64,000 nt of DNA from Methanolobus sediminis (GTDB lineage: Archaea; Halobacteriota; Methanosarcinia; Methanosarcinales; Methanosarcinaceae). Made by a program: the position numbers and the translations under genes. Below the pieces are notes generated by a model. The model had not been told where the DNA came from. It saw only the letters and a program-made list of their open reading frames with translations, and searched no databases. The DNA lies in assembly GCF_031312595.1 (NCBI RefSeq), contig NZ_CP133592.1, forward strand, positions 2,356,001 through 2,420,000, written 5' to 3'. This document shows positions 53,552 to 63,823 of this stretch, in pieces. Positions within the stretch are counted from its first letter, which is position 1; every line of letters begins with the position of its first letter.

Positions 53552-54435
53552 CTTCTGTATCTATAATTCATGTTATCGTAATTATATCGAATTTGTGCTC
53601 TTTTTATCCTGCTTCCCATGAGTACTCCCACAAGAGCTCCACTTAGATGGGCTGTATGGGCTACCATATCATTTGAACCGAGCAGGAAGAAATCTAAGAG
53701 TATGAACAGTATCAATGCATGTGTGATCTGCATTGGGATGAAGTATACATATACTCTGATATCCGGTGCTATAATTGCAAGGGCTGCGAATATTCCCATA
53801 ATTGCTCCACTGGCTCCGACAACAGGCACATATTGTGTATTGCTTGAGAATGTTGTTATTGAATATGCTATAGCAGCTACTAAGCCCGCCGTGAAATAAA
53901 CATATATGAATATTTTTTTGCCGGCTCTCCTTTCAAATTCAGGCCCGAAGAAGAATAACACAAGCATGTTGAATAAAAGATGGGTAAAACCTGAATGAAC
54001 AAACATATGAGTTACTAAAGTCCACAGATGTTTCCCTTGAAATAGTAGGTTTGGAATTAACCACATTGATTCTTTATATCCAGGAATTATCTGAAGTATA
54101 AAAGAGAATATGCATAAATAAATAATAGCCATTGCCGGGCTGTTTTTCATGGAGTACTTTATGTTGTTTCCAACACCTTTGACTGCACTCTTGGCTGCAT
54201 ATTTTGCAGTGTCTTTTAAAGCGTCTTTGAATATATCATCCGTAGAATTTGTTCCGTATCCGGAATTTCCGCTACTAAAGTAGCCGTCCTTTTTCATCTG
54301 CTCCAGGCCATCACATGCATGCTGCTCCGGAAGCCTGTGTCTGGAACAAAACGTTTTCCCACAAAAACGGCATTTAAACGGAATAGCTTCTTCTTTGCCA
54401 CATATCCAGCATTTTTTGTCCAAATAATTCACCAT
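53548..54435 (-). CDS. Rhomboid intramembrane serine protease with N-terminal AN1-type zinc finger
   Basis: This 295-residue protein has a zinc-finger start (CWICGKEEAIPFKCRFCGKTFCSRHRLPEQHAC, eight Cys/His of the AN1 pattern), a polar linker, then six membrane segments. The catalytic pair is clear: Ser in VVGASGAIMGIFAAL and His in AHTAHLSGALVG. AN1 fingers fused to rhomboid occur in archaea and might recognise ubiquitin-like or substrate proteins, but that is inferred. It is divergent to the cdh operon and coupled to the unknown gene downstream. Confidence 0.92.
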   Translation of the reverse strand: MVNYLDKKCWICGKEEAIPFKCRFCGKTFCSRHRLPEQHACDGLEQMKKDGYFSSGNSGYGTNSTDDIFKDALKDTAKYAAKSAVKGVGNNIKYSMKNSPAMAIIYLCIFSFILQIIPGYKESMWLIPNLLFQGKHLWTLVTHMFVHSGFTHLLFNMLVLFFFGPEFERRAGKKIFIYVYFTAGLVAAIAYSITTFSSNTQYVPVVGASGAIMGIFAALAIIAPDIRVYVYFIPMQITHALILFILLDFFLLGSNDMVAHTAHLSGALVGVLMGSRIKRAQIRYNYDNMNYRYRR

Positions 54436-54825
54436 GATTTTAATGCTTCTTAAATGCTCTTTTATGGTAGAACGACATCAAATAAAACCGTTTCCTCAAA
54501 AACACGGTATCACATGGTATCGTATATCAAGAATAATCGTGACAGTTATCGGAACACTTATATGTTAAAATCGTGTATTGTTGTCACTTATTACTCATAT
54601 GTACGTATATACCTTTTTGACCAGGCTTCTGATGTGAAACATTGGATAAATGGTCACAAATAATCATGATAGATTCAGGAAACTTTTTTATAGGGGATAG
54701 TGTTATTAGAACATCCTACACTACAGTTTCAAAAATATTACGAATTAGCAAATTAGTAATAATGCATAATAATCTAGTGTTTTTTCGTAGCACTTCAACA
54801 TCTGCAAAAGGAGGACAAAACAAAC
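54436..54825 (+). promoter_or_regulatory. Long leader and promoter region of the cdh operon
   Basis: This 390-base AT-rich region lies between divergent rhomboid and cdhA genes. TATA-like stretches occur near 54555 and 54605. The ribosome site AAAGGAGG is about 11 bases from the cdhA ATG, a rather long spacing. Long cdh leaders are known in Methanosarcina and take part in regulation. Several short open frames in the leader have no ribosome site and look spurious. Confidence 0.5.
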
Positions 54826-57237
54826 ATGAGCGACTTAGAAACTGGGCACTTTTCCATTGATGATTTGGAAAATGTTCAGATCACAATCGGCAAGATCGTA
54901 GGTGCCATTGAGAAAAAGGCAAAAGAAGAAGGAGTTGAGGTAGGTCCAACTCCAAAGCCTGGCATCTCCGGTCTGAGAGACTGGGACTACACACTTCTGT
55001 CCCGTTACCAGCCAGTTTACACACCAGTATGTGACCAGTGTTGTTACTGTACCTTTGGTAAATGTGATCTTACAGGTAACAAGGAAGGTGCCTGTGGTAT
55101 CAATATGGAGGCCCATCAGGCACGTGAAACTCTTCTGAGGGTAATAACCGGTGCTGCAGCTCACTCTGGGCACGGACGTCACATACTTCACCACCTTATA
55201 GAGCTTTACGGTGAAGACAAACCAATAGATGTTGGACCTTCCAACCTGGTGGCACCAAATATTCAGCTCGTAACAGGCATAAAGCCGGAAACACTTGGTG
55301 ATCTTGAAGAAGCAATGGATTATGTTGAAGAACAGATCAACCAGCTTCTAGCTACAATTCATGCAGGACAGGAAGGAGCAGCAATTGACTTTGAGTCAAA
55401 AGTCCTTCACGGCGGTATGCTTGACCACGTAGGTATGGAAGTATCTGACCTCGCTCAGGTATCATGTCTCGGGATGCCAAAGTCAGATCCAGAGGCTCCT
55501 CTTGTAGAGATTGGAATGGGATGCATAGATGCAAGCAAGCCTGTGCTTCTTGTAATTGGTCATAATGTAGCGGGTGTAACCTACATTATGGATTATATAC
55601 ATGACCACGATCTTGAAGACAAGATCGAGCTTGGAGGTCTTTGTTGTACTGCCATCGATATGACACGTTATCAGACCGATCAGGGTCAGAAACCTCAGGC
55701 AAAAGTTGTTGGTACTCTCGCAAAGGAACTCAAGATGATCAGGTCCGGTGTTCCGGATGTTATCGTTGTTGATGAGCAGTGTGTCAGGGCAGATGTCCTT
55801 GATGAAGCTAAGAAGCTTTCAATTCCTGTAATTACTACTAACGAAAAGATCATGTATGGCCTGCGCAACAGATCAAATGATAGTGCAGCGGATATCATAG
55901 AAGATCTTTCCAGCTTTAAGGAACCTGGAGCACTTATTCTTAACTTTGATACTCTCGGGGAAGTAGCTCCGGAACTTGCTATTAAGATGGCAAAGATACG
56001 CGATGAAATTGGTATCAAGGCACTTCCAAGTGATGAAGAGCTTCAGGAACTCTCAGCAAAATGTGTTCAGTGTGGCGCATGTGAAATGGACTGCCCTGCA
56101 AACCTTCCGATAATGGAAGCCATGAGAGCAGGAGTAGAAAATGACTTCAGCAAGTTTGAGTACCTGCATGACCTGTGTATCGGCTGTGGCAGATGTGATC
56201 AGGCATGTCCGAAGGATATTCCTGTCCTCAATATGATCGAGCAGGCATCTCGCAAGCTTATAAGTGAAGAAAAAGGTCTTATGCGGGCCGGAAGAGGACA
56301 GATCAGCGACCCTGAGATCCGTGAAGAAGGTGTCAACCTTGTACTGGGAACAACACCCGGTATTATTGCAATGGTAGGATGTTCCAACTATCCTAACGGT
56401 ACAGAAGACCTGTACAAGGTCGCGGACGAGATGCTCAAGAGAAATTACATCGTCGTCATGTCAGGATGTTCCGCAATGGATCTTGGTATGTACAAGAATG
56501 AAGATGGTGAGACACTTTATGAGAAGTATCCTGCAAAGTTCCTTGCCGGTAATCTTATCAACGTAGGTTCATGTGTTTCAAACTCACACATCACAGGAAC
56601 AGCTATCAAAGTAGCTGCGATCTTTGCTCAGAGGAATGTTACAGGTAACTACGAGGAAATTGCTGACTATATCACAAACCGTATCGGTGCTGTTGGTGTA
56701 GCATGGGGTGCATACTCCCAGAAGGCAATCGCAATCGGTTCCGGTTGTAACAGGCTTGGTATCCCTGTAGTGGTAGGACCACATGGTTCCAAATACAGAA
56801 GAGCACTCATCGGCAAGCCATATGATGAGGAGTCATGGAAGGTATATGATGCAAGGGACGGCTCTGAAATGCCAATTCCCGCATCACCGGAATTCCTGCT
56901 CACAACCGCAGAATCCATTGAAGAACTCTTCCCGATGCTTGCAAAGAACTGTATCCGTCCATCCGATAACAATATGGGTAGGATGATCAAACTTACTCAC
57001 TACATGGAACTCAGCCAGAAATACCTCGGTCACATGCCAGAGGACTGGTACAAGTTCGTAAGGACAGAGACCGACCTCCCACTTGCAAAGCGTGAAGAGC
57101 TTCTTAAGATACTTGAAGCAGAACACGGATGGGAGATTGACTGGAAGCGCAAGAAGATTCTTTCAGGACCAACAATGAAATCAGATGTTTCATCCCAGCC
57201 AACAAATGTCAAGAGACTCTGCAAGGGGGAATGCTAA
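54826..57237 (+). CDS. cdhA: CO dehydrogenase/acetyl-CoA synthase, alpha subunit (CODH)
   Basis: This 803-residue subunit holds the nickel-iron C-cluster that oxidises CO or reduces CO2. The N-terminal Cys pair region ([23 protein letters not shown]) binds the B and D clusters. Two ferredoxin-like motifs, [12 protein letters not shown] and [12 protein letters not shown], are in the middle, as in archaeal CODH. Other Cys and His in [17 protein letters not shown] and [11 protein letters not shown] fit the C-cluster. Length is normal for the archaeal alpha subunit. It starts the six-gene operon and ends exactly where cdhB begins. Confidence 0.98.
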   Translation: MSDLETGHFSIDDLENVQITIGKIVGAIEKKAKEEGVEVGPTPKPGISGLRDWDYTLLSRYQPVYTPVCDQCCYCTFGKCDLTGNKEGACGINMEAHQARETLLRVITGAAAHSGHGRHILHHLIELYGEDKPIDVGPSNLVAPNIQLVTGIKPETLGDLEEAMDYVEEQINQLLATIHAGQEGAAIDFESKVLHGGMLDHVGMEVSDLAQVSCLGMPKSDPEAPLVEIGMGCIDASKPVLLVIGHNVAGVTYIMDYIHDHDLEDKIELGGLCCTAIDMTRYQTDQGQKPQAKVVGTLAKELKMIRSGVPDVIVVDEQCVRADVLDEAKKLSIPVITTNEKIMYGLRNRSNDSAADIIEDLSSFKEPGALILNFDTLGEVAPELAIKMAKIRDEIGIKALPSDEELQELSAKCVQCGACEMDCPANLPIMEAMRAGVENDFSKFEYLHDLCIGCGRCDQACPKDIPVLNMIEQASRKLISEEKGLMRAGRGQISDPEIREEGVNLVLGTTPGIIAMVGCSNYPNGTEDLYKVADEMLKRNYIVVMSGCSAMDLGMYKNEDGETLYEKYPAKFLAGNLINVGSCVSNSHITGTAIKVAAIFAQRNVTGNYEEIADYITNRIGAVGVAWGAYSQKAIAIGSGCNRLGIPVVVGPHGSKYRRALIGKPYDEESWKVYDARDGSEMPIPASPEFLLTTAESIEELFPMLAKNCIRPSDNNMGRMIKLTHYMELSQKYLGHMPEDWYKFVRTETDLPLAKREELLKILEAEHGWEIDWKRKKILSGPTMKSDVSSQPTNVKRLCKGEC

Positions 57238-57750
57238 ATGGTAGACACAACCAAAAACACCCAGATATACGCAACCTGGGGACGAAAAATGGCAAAACCT
57301 GTCAATCCTAATGTGGCAGGTAAAATGATTGCCAAGGCAAAGAGACCTCTCCTTGTTGTAGGATCTGAGATCGTGGACAATGGACAGCTTATTGAGAAAG
57401 TTGTTGCAATTGCAAAGAAGGGTATTCCGGTAGCTGCTACCGGACACTCCATCACTGCACTGATTGACAAGGATATCGGTGCAAAATACATCAATGTTCA
57501 CTCACTTGGTCACTTCCTTGGAGATAAGAACTGGGGCGGTCTTGACGGACAGGGTCCATACGACACAGTTATTTTCCTGGGACACAAGAAGTACTATCTT
57601 GACCAGGTGCTTGCAGGTCTTAAGAACTTCACTGACTTGAAGAACCTTGCAATTGAGAGACATTTCATGCAGAACGCTACATTGTCCTTTGGAAACCTGA
57701 AACCAGAGGTACACCTTGAGGCGCTTGACGAATTAATTGAGAATATTTAA
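57238..57750 (+). CDS. cdhB: CO dehydrogenase/acetyl-CoA synthase, epsilon subunit
   Basis: This 170-residue subunit associates with CdhA in the alpha-2/epsilon-2 CODH unit. It has a Rossmann-like start ([32 protein letters not shown]) and ENIxx-free C-terminus. The family is thought to help electron flow or bind a flavin-like cofactor, but its exact role is unclear. ATG follows cdhA's stop directly, with GGGGGA upstream. Confidence 0.96.
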   Translation: MVDTTKNTQIYATWGRKMAKPVNPNVAGKMIAKAKRPLLVVGSEIVDNGQLIEKVVAIAKKGIPVAATGHSITALIDKDIGAKYINVHSLGHFLGDKNWGGLDGQGPYDTVIFLGHKKYYLDQVLAGLKNFTDLKNLAIERHFMQNATLSFGNLKPEVHLEALDELIENI

Positions 57751-57778
57751 TTTTTGGTGACAATACGGAGAACTAATC

Positions 57779-59191
57779 ATGGCAGATGAATTCCCTTTTG
57801 AAATATCTCCTATGTTTGAAGGAGAGAGGATTAGAAAAGACGGTATGTATGTGGAACTCGGTGGCCCAAAATCCAAAGGATTTGAACTTGTAAGGGCAGC
57901 AGAGATGAGCGAAGTAGAGGACAACAAGTTCACTCTCATCGGTCCAGACCTTTCAGACATGGAAGAAGGTTCAAGGTATCCTCTTGCAATGGTCTACAAG
58001 ATCGCAGGAGAGCTTGTAGAAGCTGACCTCGAGTCAATCGTTGAAAGAAGGAACCACGAATTCCAGAACTACATACAGGGTTTCATGCACCTTAACCAGA
58101 GAGACGACGTCTGGATGAGGGTAAGCAAGGATGCTGTTGCAAAGGGCATGACCTCATTCGAGCCAGTTGCAAAGGCTATAATGATGCTCTTTAAGAACGA
58201 GCTTCCATTTATAGAGGCTGTAGAGGCTATCTACATCACAGATGAAGCTGAGATCGACAAGGAGATCGACAACGCAAGAGCGGTCTACAAGGCAAGGGAC
58301 GAAAGGACCCGTGACCTTCACGATGAGGATGTTGACACATTCTACGGATGTACCCTTTGTGCATCATTCGCTCCAACCAATGTTTGTGTCGTTACACCGG
58401 ACAGGATCTCACTTTGTGGTGCGATCAACTGGTTCGACGGCAGGGCAGCTGCAAAGGTAGACCCTGAAGGTCCTCAGTTCGCAATTCCAAAAGGCGATGT
58501 AATTGATGCAGCATCCGGAGAATACACCGGTGTCAATGAAGCAGCAAAGAGGCTTTCAAGCGGTGAATATGATCGTATAAAGCTCCACTCATTCTTTGAG
58601 TACCCACACACATCCTGTGGATGTTTCGAGGTAGTAGGTTTCTACATCCCTGAAGTAGACGGTATCGGATGGGTAGACAGGGACTTCGCAGGCACAGCTC
58701 CAAACGGACTTCAGTTCTCAACCATGGCAGGACAGACCGGTGGAGGTAAGCAGGTAGTAGGTTTCCTTGGAATTGGTGTCAACTATTTCCGTTCACCAAA
58801 GTTCATCGAATCTGATGGTGGCTGGGACAGAGTTGTATGGATGCCAAAGATGCTTAAGGACAAGGTAATGGCCGACATCCCAGAGGCTATCCGTGACAAG
58901 ATCGCAACCGAAGAGGAAGCAGCAGATGTCGAGAGTCTCAGAACTTTCCTTAAGGACAAGAACCACCCAATCCTTGAGAGATGGGTAGAGGAAGAAGAGG
59001 AAGCACCAGAAGAGGAAGAGGCAACTGAAGCAGCTCCACAGGCTGGCTTTGCACCGCAAATGATGCAGATGCCAACAAACTTCATGCCATCCATGCCAAT
59101 GATGAGCGGCGGTGGATCCGGCGGTGTCAAGATCATCCTTAAGAATGCAAAGGTAAGCATCGAAAAAGTGATCATTAAGAAACAGGACTAA
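57779..59191 (+). CDS. cdhC: Acetyl-CoA synthase (beta) subunit
   Basis: This 470-residue subunit makes or splits acetyl-CoA at the nickel A-cluster. Cluster-ligand Cys are in YGCTLCASFAPTNVC, SLCGAINWFDG and TSCGCFEVVGFYIPEVDGIGWVDRDF. The C-terminus has an Glu-rich linker followed by a Met/Gly-rich region and a strand-forming tail (GGVKIILKNAKVSIEKVII), usual for archaeal CdhC. GGAGA lies upstream of ATG. Confidence 0.98.
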   Translation: MADEFPFEISPMFEGERIRKDGMYVELGGPKSKGFELVRAAEMSEVEDNKFTLIGPDLSDMEEGSRYPLAMVYKIAGELVEADLESIVERRNHEFQNYIQGFMHLNQRDDVWMRVSKDAVAKGMTSFEPVAKAIMMLFKNELPFIEAVEAIYITDEAEIDKEIDNARAVYKARDERTRDLHDEDVDTFYGCTLCASFAPTNVCVVTPDRISLCGAINWFDGRAAAKVDPEGPQFAIPKGDVIDAASGEYTGVNEAAKRLSSGEYDRIKLHSFFEYPHTSCGCFEVVGFYIPEVDGIGWVDRDFAGTAPNGLQFSTMAGQTGGGKQVVGFLGIGVNYFRSPKFIESDGGWDRVVWMPKMLKDKVMADIPEAIRDKIATEEEAADVESLRTFLKDKNHPILERWVEEEEEAPEEEEATEAAPQAGFAPQMMQMPTNFMPSMPMMSGGGSGGVKIILKNAKVSIEKVIIKKQD

Positions 59192-59203
59192 GAGAGGTCT
59201 TCT

Positions 59204-59956
59204 GTGGCTAAGATAATTGCAGTGACAGGTAAAGGCGGAACAGGGAAGACGGCAACGACCAGTCTTCTCATCCGTTACCTTACTAAGGGTGACAAGATTG
59301 TCCTTGCCGTTGATGCGGACCCTGATACCAATCTTCCGGAAACCCTGGGTTGTGAACCCAGCAAGACCATTGGTGACATAAAAGAATTCATGCACGATGA
59401 ACGTGACAATCTTCCTCCTGATGTCAACAAGGAATCCATTTTAGAAGGAAAACTCTATGAGGTCCTTGAAGAGATGCCGGGATATGACCTGCTGGTCATG
59501 GGAAGGCCTGAAGGTTCAGGATGTTACTGCTATGTAAACAACCTGCTTCGTGGTATCATGAACAAGCTCGTAAGCAATTACGATATTCTTATCATCGATG
59601 CCGAAGCCGGTCTGGAACATTTCAGCAGGAAGATCTTCAGGAACGTGGATGATCTTATCGTCGTCACAGACGGGTCACGCAGGGGTCTCAGGACCGCTGA
59701 GCGTATCCGGGAACTTGTGGACGAGCTGGAAACAGATGTTTCCAACATCTATGTTATTGCAAACAAGGTCACAGATGCAAACCGTGAGAGGATCTCCAGT
59801 ACTGCTGAAGAACTCGGTCTTGAACTAATAGGAATGGTTCCCGTGGATGAGATGATAGTGGAAAGAGATCTCGCGGGAGAACCTTTATTTGATCTTCCTG
59901 ACGATTCTGTTGCAGTACAGGAAATAGAGAAGATCGCTCAGAAACTTGGTTTGTAA
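59204..59956 (+). CDS. CooC-like nickel-insertion ATPase
   Basis: This 250-residue protein is a MinD/CooC-family ATPase: deviant P-loop AVTGKGGTGKTATTSLL at the start, VDADPDTNLPETLG, and GRPEGSGCYCYVNNLL with the CxC that may hold nickel between two subunits. IIDAEAGLEHFSR and VVTDGSRRGLRTAERI follow. It probably loads nickel into CODH/ACS clusters using ATP. The start is GTG, with GAGAGGT upstream. It sits between cdhC and cdhD, the usual archaeal position. Confidence 0.95.
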   Translation: MAKIIAVTGKGGTGKTATTSLLIRYLTKGDKIVLAVDADPDTNLPETLGCEPSKTIGDIKEFMHDERDNLPPDVNKESILEGKLYEVLEEMPGYDLLVMGRPEGSGCYCYVNNLLRGIMNKLVSNYDILIIDAEAGLEHFSRKIFRNVDDLIVVTDGSRRGLRTAERIRELVDELETDVSNIYVIANKVTDANRERISSTAEELGLELIGMVPVDEMIVERDLAGEPLFDLPDDSVAVQEIEKIAQKLGL

Positions 59957-59982
59957 CAAATATATCATAAGGTGGAATGCAC

Positions 59983-61308
59983 ATGACAAAGAAAATGAAA
60001 TTATCACAGCTCAGTGATATGTTGCAGGACCTCAATGTGGAATCACTTGAAGGTGTGACCATTGAAGGTGACATTGAGCTTAATATAACAGGCGGTGGCG
60101 GACTCAATCCAGCACTTGCCTATGCGATCGGAAGTGAGATATCACAGATCTCCCTTCATATGGCAAACATTGGAAGAATACTTGGATTCCCTGCTGAACA
60201 GTTGTTCGCATCTGCTTTCGGAATGGCAGAAGCACCACAGCCACAGGCACTTCCAGCATCTCCAAAGATCCAGGAACTCCTTGCCTCCAAATTCGAGGTT
60301 TCAAAGGTAGACAACTGGAAGAACCCGATCCAGGAAGTAACACTTGGTGCAACATCAGGTGACGGTGGTTCAAGAAAGAGCACCGTGACCATTGGTGGAG
60401 AGAACGCACTTCCATATTACTTCGATGCCGAAATGCCACACAGGAACTACGTCACAATGGACGTTTTCGACATGCCGATAGGTATGGCAAAGGCAGTCAA
60501 GGGCAATTACGAGGATGTTATCAACGACCCTGCCGAGTGGGCAAAGAAGGTCGTGCGTGACTTTAACGCTGATATGGTAACAATTCACCTTATCTCAACT
60601 GACCCGCTCATCAACGACACCCCTGCAAAGGAAGCAGCAAAGGTTGTCGAGGATGTACTCCAGGCAGTTGACGTACCAATCGTTATCGGTGGTTCAGGTA
60701 ACCCTGAGAAGGATCCTGAAGTTCTCGAGAAGGCAGCAGAAGTTGCAGAAGGAGAGAGAGTACTCCTTGCATCCGCAAGTCTGAACCTTGACTACGAGAG
60801 AATTGCAAAGGCAGCAATGGACTACGGACACAATGTCCTTTCCTGGACACAGCTTGAGATCAACGCTCAGAAAGAGCTTAACAGGAAGCTTATGAAGCAG
60901 TGTAATGTCCCAAGGGACAGAATTGTAATGGACCCAACCACAGCAGCACTTGGTTACGGTCTTGACTACGCTTACACCAACATGGAGCGTATAAGGCTTG
61001 CAGGTCTTATGGGCGACGATGAACTGACATTCCCGATGTCATCCGGTACCACCAATGCATGGGGTGCCCGTGAGGCATGGATGGTCTCATCACCACTCAA
61101 CCAGGACTCTGACTGGGGACCAAGGGAATACCGTGGACCTATCTGGGAGATTGTCACAGGTCTTGCACTTTCACTTGCAGGTAACGATATGTTCATGATG
61201 ATGCACCCAACATCCGTACAGGTGCTCAAAGAGATCACACAGACACTCTACGGCTCCATCGAGTCCGAAGAGATAGACATCACCAACTGGATCGGAGCGG
61301 AGGTGTGA
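59983..61308 (+). CDS. cdhD: Corrinoid iron-sulfur protein, delta subunit
   Basis: This 441-residue protein is the small subunit of the corrinoid Fe-S methyl carrier between tetrahydrosarcinapterin and the A-cluster. Marks are [81 protein letters not shown] and WGAREAW. ATG at 59983 has GGTGGA at a good distance; an ATG two codons earlier (59977) overlaps that site and is less likely. Confidence 0.97.
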   Translation: MTKKMKLSQLSDMLQDLNVESLEGVTIEGDIELNITGGGGLNPALAYAIGSEISQISLHMANIGRILGFPAEQLFASAFGMAEAPQPQALPASPKIQELLASKFEVSKVDNWKNPIQEVTLGATSGDGGSRKSTVTIGGENALPYYFDAEMPHRNYVTMDVFDMPIGMAKAVKGNYEDVINDPAEWAKKVVRDFNADMVTIHLISTDPLINDTPAKEAAKVVEDVLQAVDVPIVIGGSGNPEKDPEVLEKAAEVAEGERVLLASASLNLDYERIAKAAMDYGHNVLSWTQLEINAQKELNRKLMKQCNVPRDRIVMDPTTAALGYGLDYAYTNMERIRLAGLMGDDELTFPMSSGTTNAWGAREAWMVSSPLNQDSDWGPREYRGPIWEIVTGLALSLAGNDMFMMMHPTSVQVLKEITQTLYGSIESEEIDITNWIGAEV

Positions 61309-61311
61309 TAA

Positions 61312-62721
61312 ATGAAAATTAACAGTCCACTCGAAGCTTACAAATTCCTGCCAGCCACCAACTGTGGTGAATGTGGTGAAGCTACATGTATGGCCTTTGC
61401 AGCACACCTTATTGACAGGTCACACAAACTGACCGACTGTAAGCCAATCCTTGAAGCAAAATTCAAGAAGAAGTATGAAGAGCTCGATGCACTCCTTGCT
61501 CCTGAGATAAGGGAAGTCGAGATCGGTGTCGGTGACAAGATCGTAAAGATCGGTGGAGATGATGTTCTCTACAGGCACAAACTTACATTCTTCAACCAGA
61601 CAGCATACGCATACGATGTAACCGATAGCATGGATGAGAAAGACCTCGTTGAGAGGGTAAAGTACATCCAGGACTTCAAGAAGTTCTATGTAGGAAACTT
61701 CCTCACCGTCGACATGGTTGCAGTACGCTGCACATCCAAGGACCCTGCAAAGTTTGCAGCAGCAGTCAAGAAGGTCGTTGAGACAACAGACCTGCCAATC
61801 ATTCTCTGTTCATTCGACCCTGCAGTCTTAAAGGCTGGTCTTGAGGCATCCAAGGGAAGAAACCCACTGCTCTACGCAGCAAACAAGGACAACTGGAAAG
61901 AAGTCGGGGAACTTGCACTTGAGTACGATGTACCTGTAACACTCTTTGCACCAAATGATCTTGACATGCTCAAGACACTGGCAAAGACCTTTGCAGAAAT
62001 GGGTACCGAGAAACTTGTACTCGATCCGGGAACATTCCCAACCGGCAAGCAGCTCAAACAGACCCTTACAAACTTCCTCAAGGTACGCAGAGCTGGAATT
62101 GACGGTGACCGCGAGATCGCTTACCCAATTATGGCAGTTCCATTTACAGCATGGATGGCACACGATGATCCTGTAAGTGCATCTTACTGGGAAACAGTGG
62201 TTGCTTCAGTATTCACCATCAAGTACGGTGACATAATGATCCTTCACAGCACAGAACCATATGCAATGCTGCCTGAACTGCACATCCGTGACACGATCTA
62301 CACTGACCCAAGAAAGCCGGTTACAGTAGATCCTGGAATGTACAAGGTAGGAGAGCCAACTGCAGATTCACCGGTTCTGGTCACAACCAACTTCGCTCTT
62401 ACTTACTACACAGTAGAGAGTGATATTGCATCCAACAAGATCGACTGTTTCCTCTGGGCAATCGATACCGATGGTATCGGTGTAGAGGCCGCAGTAGCCG
62501 GTGGACAGCTTACCGCCGAGAAGATCAAGAAGGGAATCGAGGATTCAGGCTTTGACCTTAAGAAGGACACAAGCCACAACACTGTCATCATCCCGGGACT
62601 TGCAGCACGTCTGCAGGGTGATGTGGAAGACGCAACAGGTGCTAATGTGATGGTAGGTCCTGCAGACTCCGGTAGGATCCCTGGCTGGATGGAAAAGAAC
62701 TGGCCACCACAGAAGAAATAA
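61312..62721 (+). CDS. cdhE: Corrinoid iron-sulfur protein, gamma subunit
   Basis: This 469-residue protein is the large corrinoid and Fe-S subunit. The N-terminal 4Fe-4S motif is NCGECGEATCMAFAAHLIDRSHKLTDC. The rest is a TIM barrel and a C-terminal corrinoid-binding part (ATGANVMVGPADSGRIPGW). GGAGGTG lies five bases before ATG. It is the last gene of the cdh operon, followed by a strong terminator. Confidence 0.97.
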   Translation: MKINSPLEAYKFLPATNCGECGEATCMAFAAHLIDRSHKLTDCKPILEAKFKKKYEELDALLAPEIREVEIGVGDKIVKIGGDDVLYRHKLTFFNQTAYAYDVTDSMDEKDLVERVKYIQDFKKFYVGNFLTVDMVAVRCTSKDPAKFAAAVKKVVETTDLPIILCSFDPAVLKAGLEASKGRNPLLYAANKDNWKEVGELALEYDVPVTLFAPNDLDMLKTLAKTFAEMGTEKLVLDPGTFPTGKQLKQTLTNFLKVRRAGIDGDREIAYPIMAVPFTAWMAHDDPVSASYWETVVASVFTIKYGDIMILHSTEPYAMLPELHIRDTIYTDPRKPVTVDPGMYKVGEPTADSPVLVTTNFALTYYTVESDIASNKIDCFLWAIDTDGIGVEAAVAGGQLTAEKIKKGIEDSGFDLKKDTSHNTVIIPGLAARLQGDVEDATGANVMVGPADSGRIPGWMEKNWPPQKK

Positions 62722-62740
62722 TACTATATATCTAAAAATT

Positions 62741-62783
62741 AAGATGCTATAATTTTTGCATAGCATCTTTTCTTCACTTTTTT
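62741..62783 (+). terminator. Terminator of the cdh operon
   Basis: AAGATGCTAT pairs perfectly with ATAGCATCTT over 10 base pairs, followed by TTCTTCACTTTTTT. It lies about 20 bases after the cdhE stop codon and marks the operon end. Confidence 0.85.
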
Positions 62784-62876
62784 GCTTATTATTTCGCTAT
62801 TTTGATTTTATTTTAAATGATGGTTTCTGAACAAAAAATTATTATATTATTTGTATGTCGTTTTATCTGGGATAAA

Positions 62877-63224
62877 ATGGACTTGATTGTAAGAACTCAC
62901 AACAGCATTGAACTTACACGTAACGGGATGCATTGTGTCATTATGGGTGACATTGAGGATGTGAAAGATGAGCACATTGAAAAGATGGCAGAATGGGCAA
63001 ACTGTTTGTGGGATTATTCTAAAATAAGCATGTGGAAAAAATCAGAGTCAATAAGTTCTGGTTACTTTATACGTGATTGTGAGGAAGGACAATATAAAGT
63101 TCATGTTCTTGATGATAACCAAAAAGCAGATGTCTTTGGCGGAACCCGCAAAGATAGTCCTCACAAGCTGGATAACTGGGATAAAAAAGAGCTGCTTGCT
63201 TACGTAGACTGGTTTATAGAATAA
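62877..63224 (+). CDS. Unknown 115-residue protein
   Basis: This protein starts MDLIVRTHNSIELTRNGMHCVIMGDIEDVKDEHIEKMAEWANCLWDYSK in outline and ends in a compact charged tail (WDKKELLAYVDWFIE). No family is recognised. It has no signal or membrane segment. ATG at 62877 is more likely than an ATG twenty codons earlier, since the earlier part is odd and lacks a ribosome site. It follows the cdh terminator. Confidence 0.55.
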   Translation: MDLIVRTHNSIELTRNGMHCVIMGDIEDVKDEHIEKMAEWANCLWDYSKISMWKKSESISSGYFIRDCEEGQYKVHVLDDNQKADVFGGTRKDSPHKLDNWDKKELLAYVDWFIE

Positions 63225-63265
63225 TATAAATTGACTGCAGTTTAATCTGGAATTAAAAACTGCAA

Positions 63266-63445
63266 TTAAAAACCGCAATCGTCGATCAATATTTCCTGGA
63301 AATATTCCTTGTTAATATCTGCAGTAATTTTAGATTCAAGATAATTCAGGAATTCACATTTTCCTGTTTTCTGGAAAATAATGCAGCTTGTACAGTAGAT
63401 TTTTTTGTTTTCTTCAGAATACCCAAGTTCTTCTATCATACACAT
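63266..63445 (-). CDS. Tiny Cys-containing protein (59 residues)
   Basis: This short frame starts MCMIEELGYSEENKKIYC and contains CTSCIIFQKTGKC and a final DDCGF, so six Cys in 59 residues, two of them as CxxC. GGAGTG lies about eight bases before the ATG, inside the preceding gene. The start overlaps the zinc-ribbon gene's end by 10 bases, a sign of coupling. A metal-binding function is plausible; no family is recognised. Confidence 0.5.
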   Translation of the reverse strand: MCMIEELGYSEENKKIYCTSCIIFQKTGKCEFLNYLESKITADINKEYFQEILIDDCGF

Positions 63446-63603
63446 GCTTTCACTCCGTCATCGTTTATTCTGATCGTAACAAGATCTTTTGCGGAAGTAA
63501 TCCTTCCGCAATCCTTACAGTAGTAGAATACATTCGATCCTATCAGCTGTCTTTTAAGTTCGGTATTGCAAAATTCACAACACAGGTTCTCTTCTTGTTT
63601 CAT
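63436..63603 (-). CDS. Tiny zinc-ribbon protein (55 residues)
   Basis: This protein starts MKQEENLCCEFCNTELKRQLIG and has a second knuckle CKDCGRIT, so a CxxC...CxxC zinc ribbon about 15 residues apart. GGGAG lies five bases upstream of ATG. A longer start at 63630 is possible but lacks a site. It sits between two other tiny genes on the same strand. RNA or protein binding is possible. Confidence 0.6.
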   Translation of the reverse strand: MKQEENLCCEFCNTELKRQLIGSNVFYYCKDCGRITSAKDLVTIRINDDGVKACV

Positions 63604-63652
63604 TGTTTCTCCCACGCTTAAAATTGGCAATTATAGGCCGATATGTCTGCCT

Positions 63653-63823
63653 TTATTTCGCACCCATTCCACCTATCATGAAACGTGCAAAATCTATATC
63701 ATCTTCATCCATATTGTTTCTAAACTGGCCGTTTTTTATCAGCTTGAGACTGGTTTCAGATGCACCAGTTGTGATATTTGCATTACTTACATACATGTCC
63801 GTACACTTTTTAATATTTTTCAT
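63653..63823 (-). CDS. Tiny protein (56 residues), first of a three-gene run
   Basis: This frame starts MKNIKKCTDMYVSNANITTG and ends MDEDDIDFARFMIGGMGAK. It is preceded by GGAGAG about five bases before ATG, so it is well placed for translation. No family recognised. It is followed 50 bases later by the zinc-ribbon gene on the same strand. The upstream region to the window's right edge is very AT-rich and probably holds the promoter. Confidence 0.55.
   Translation of the reverse strand: MKNIKKCTDMYVSNANITTGASETSLKLIKNGQFRNNMDEDDIDFARFMIGGMGAK

Noticed and set aside
54454-54663. Possible upstream gene in the cdh leader
   Set aside because: The frame has no ribosome site, odd composition and no motif, so I treat the region as untranslated leader.
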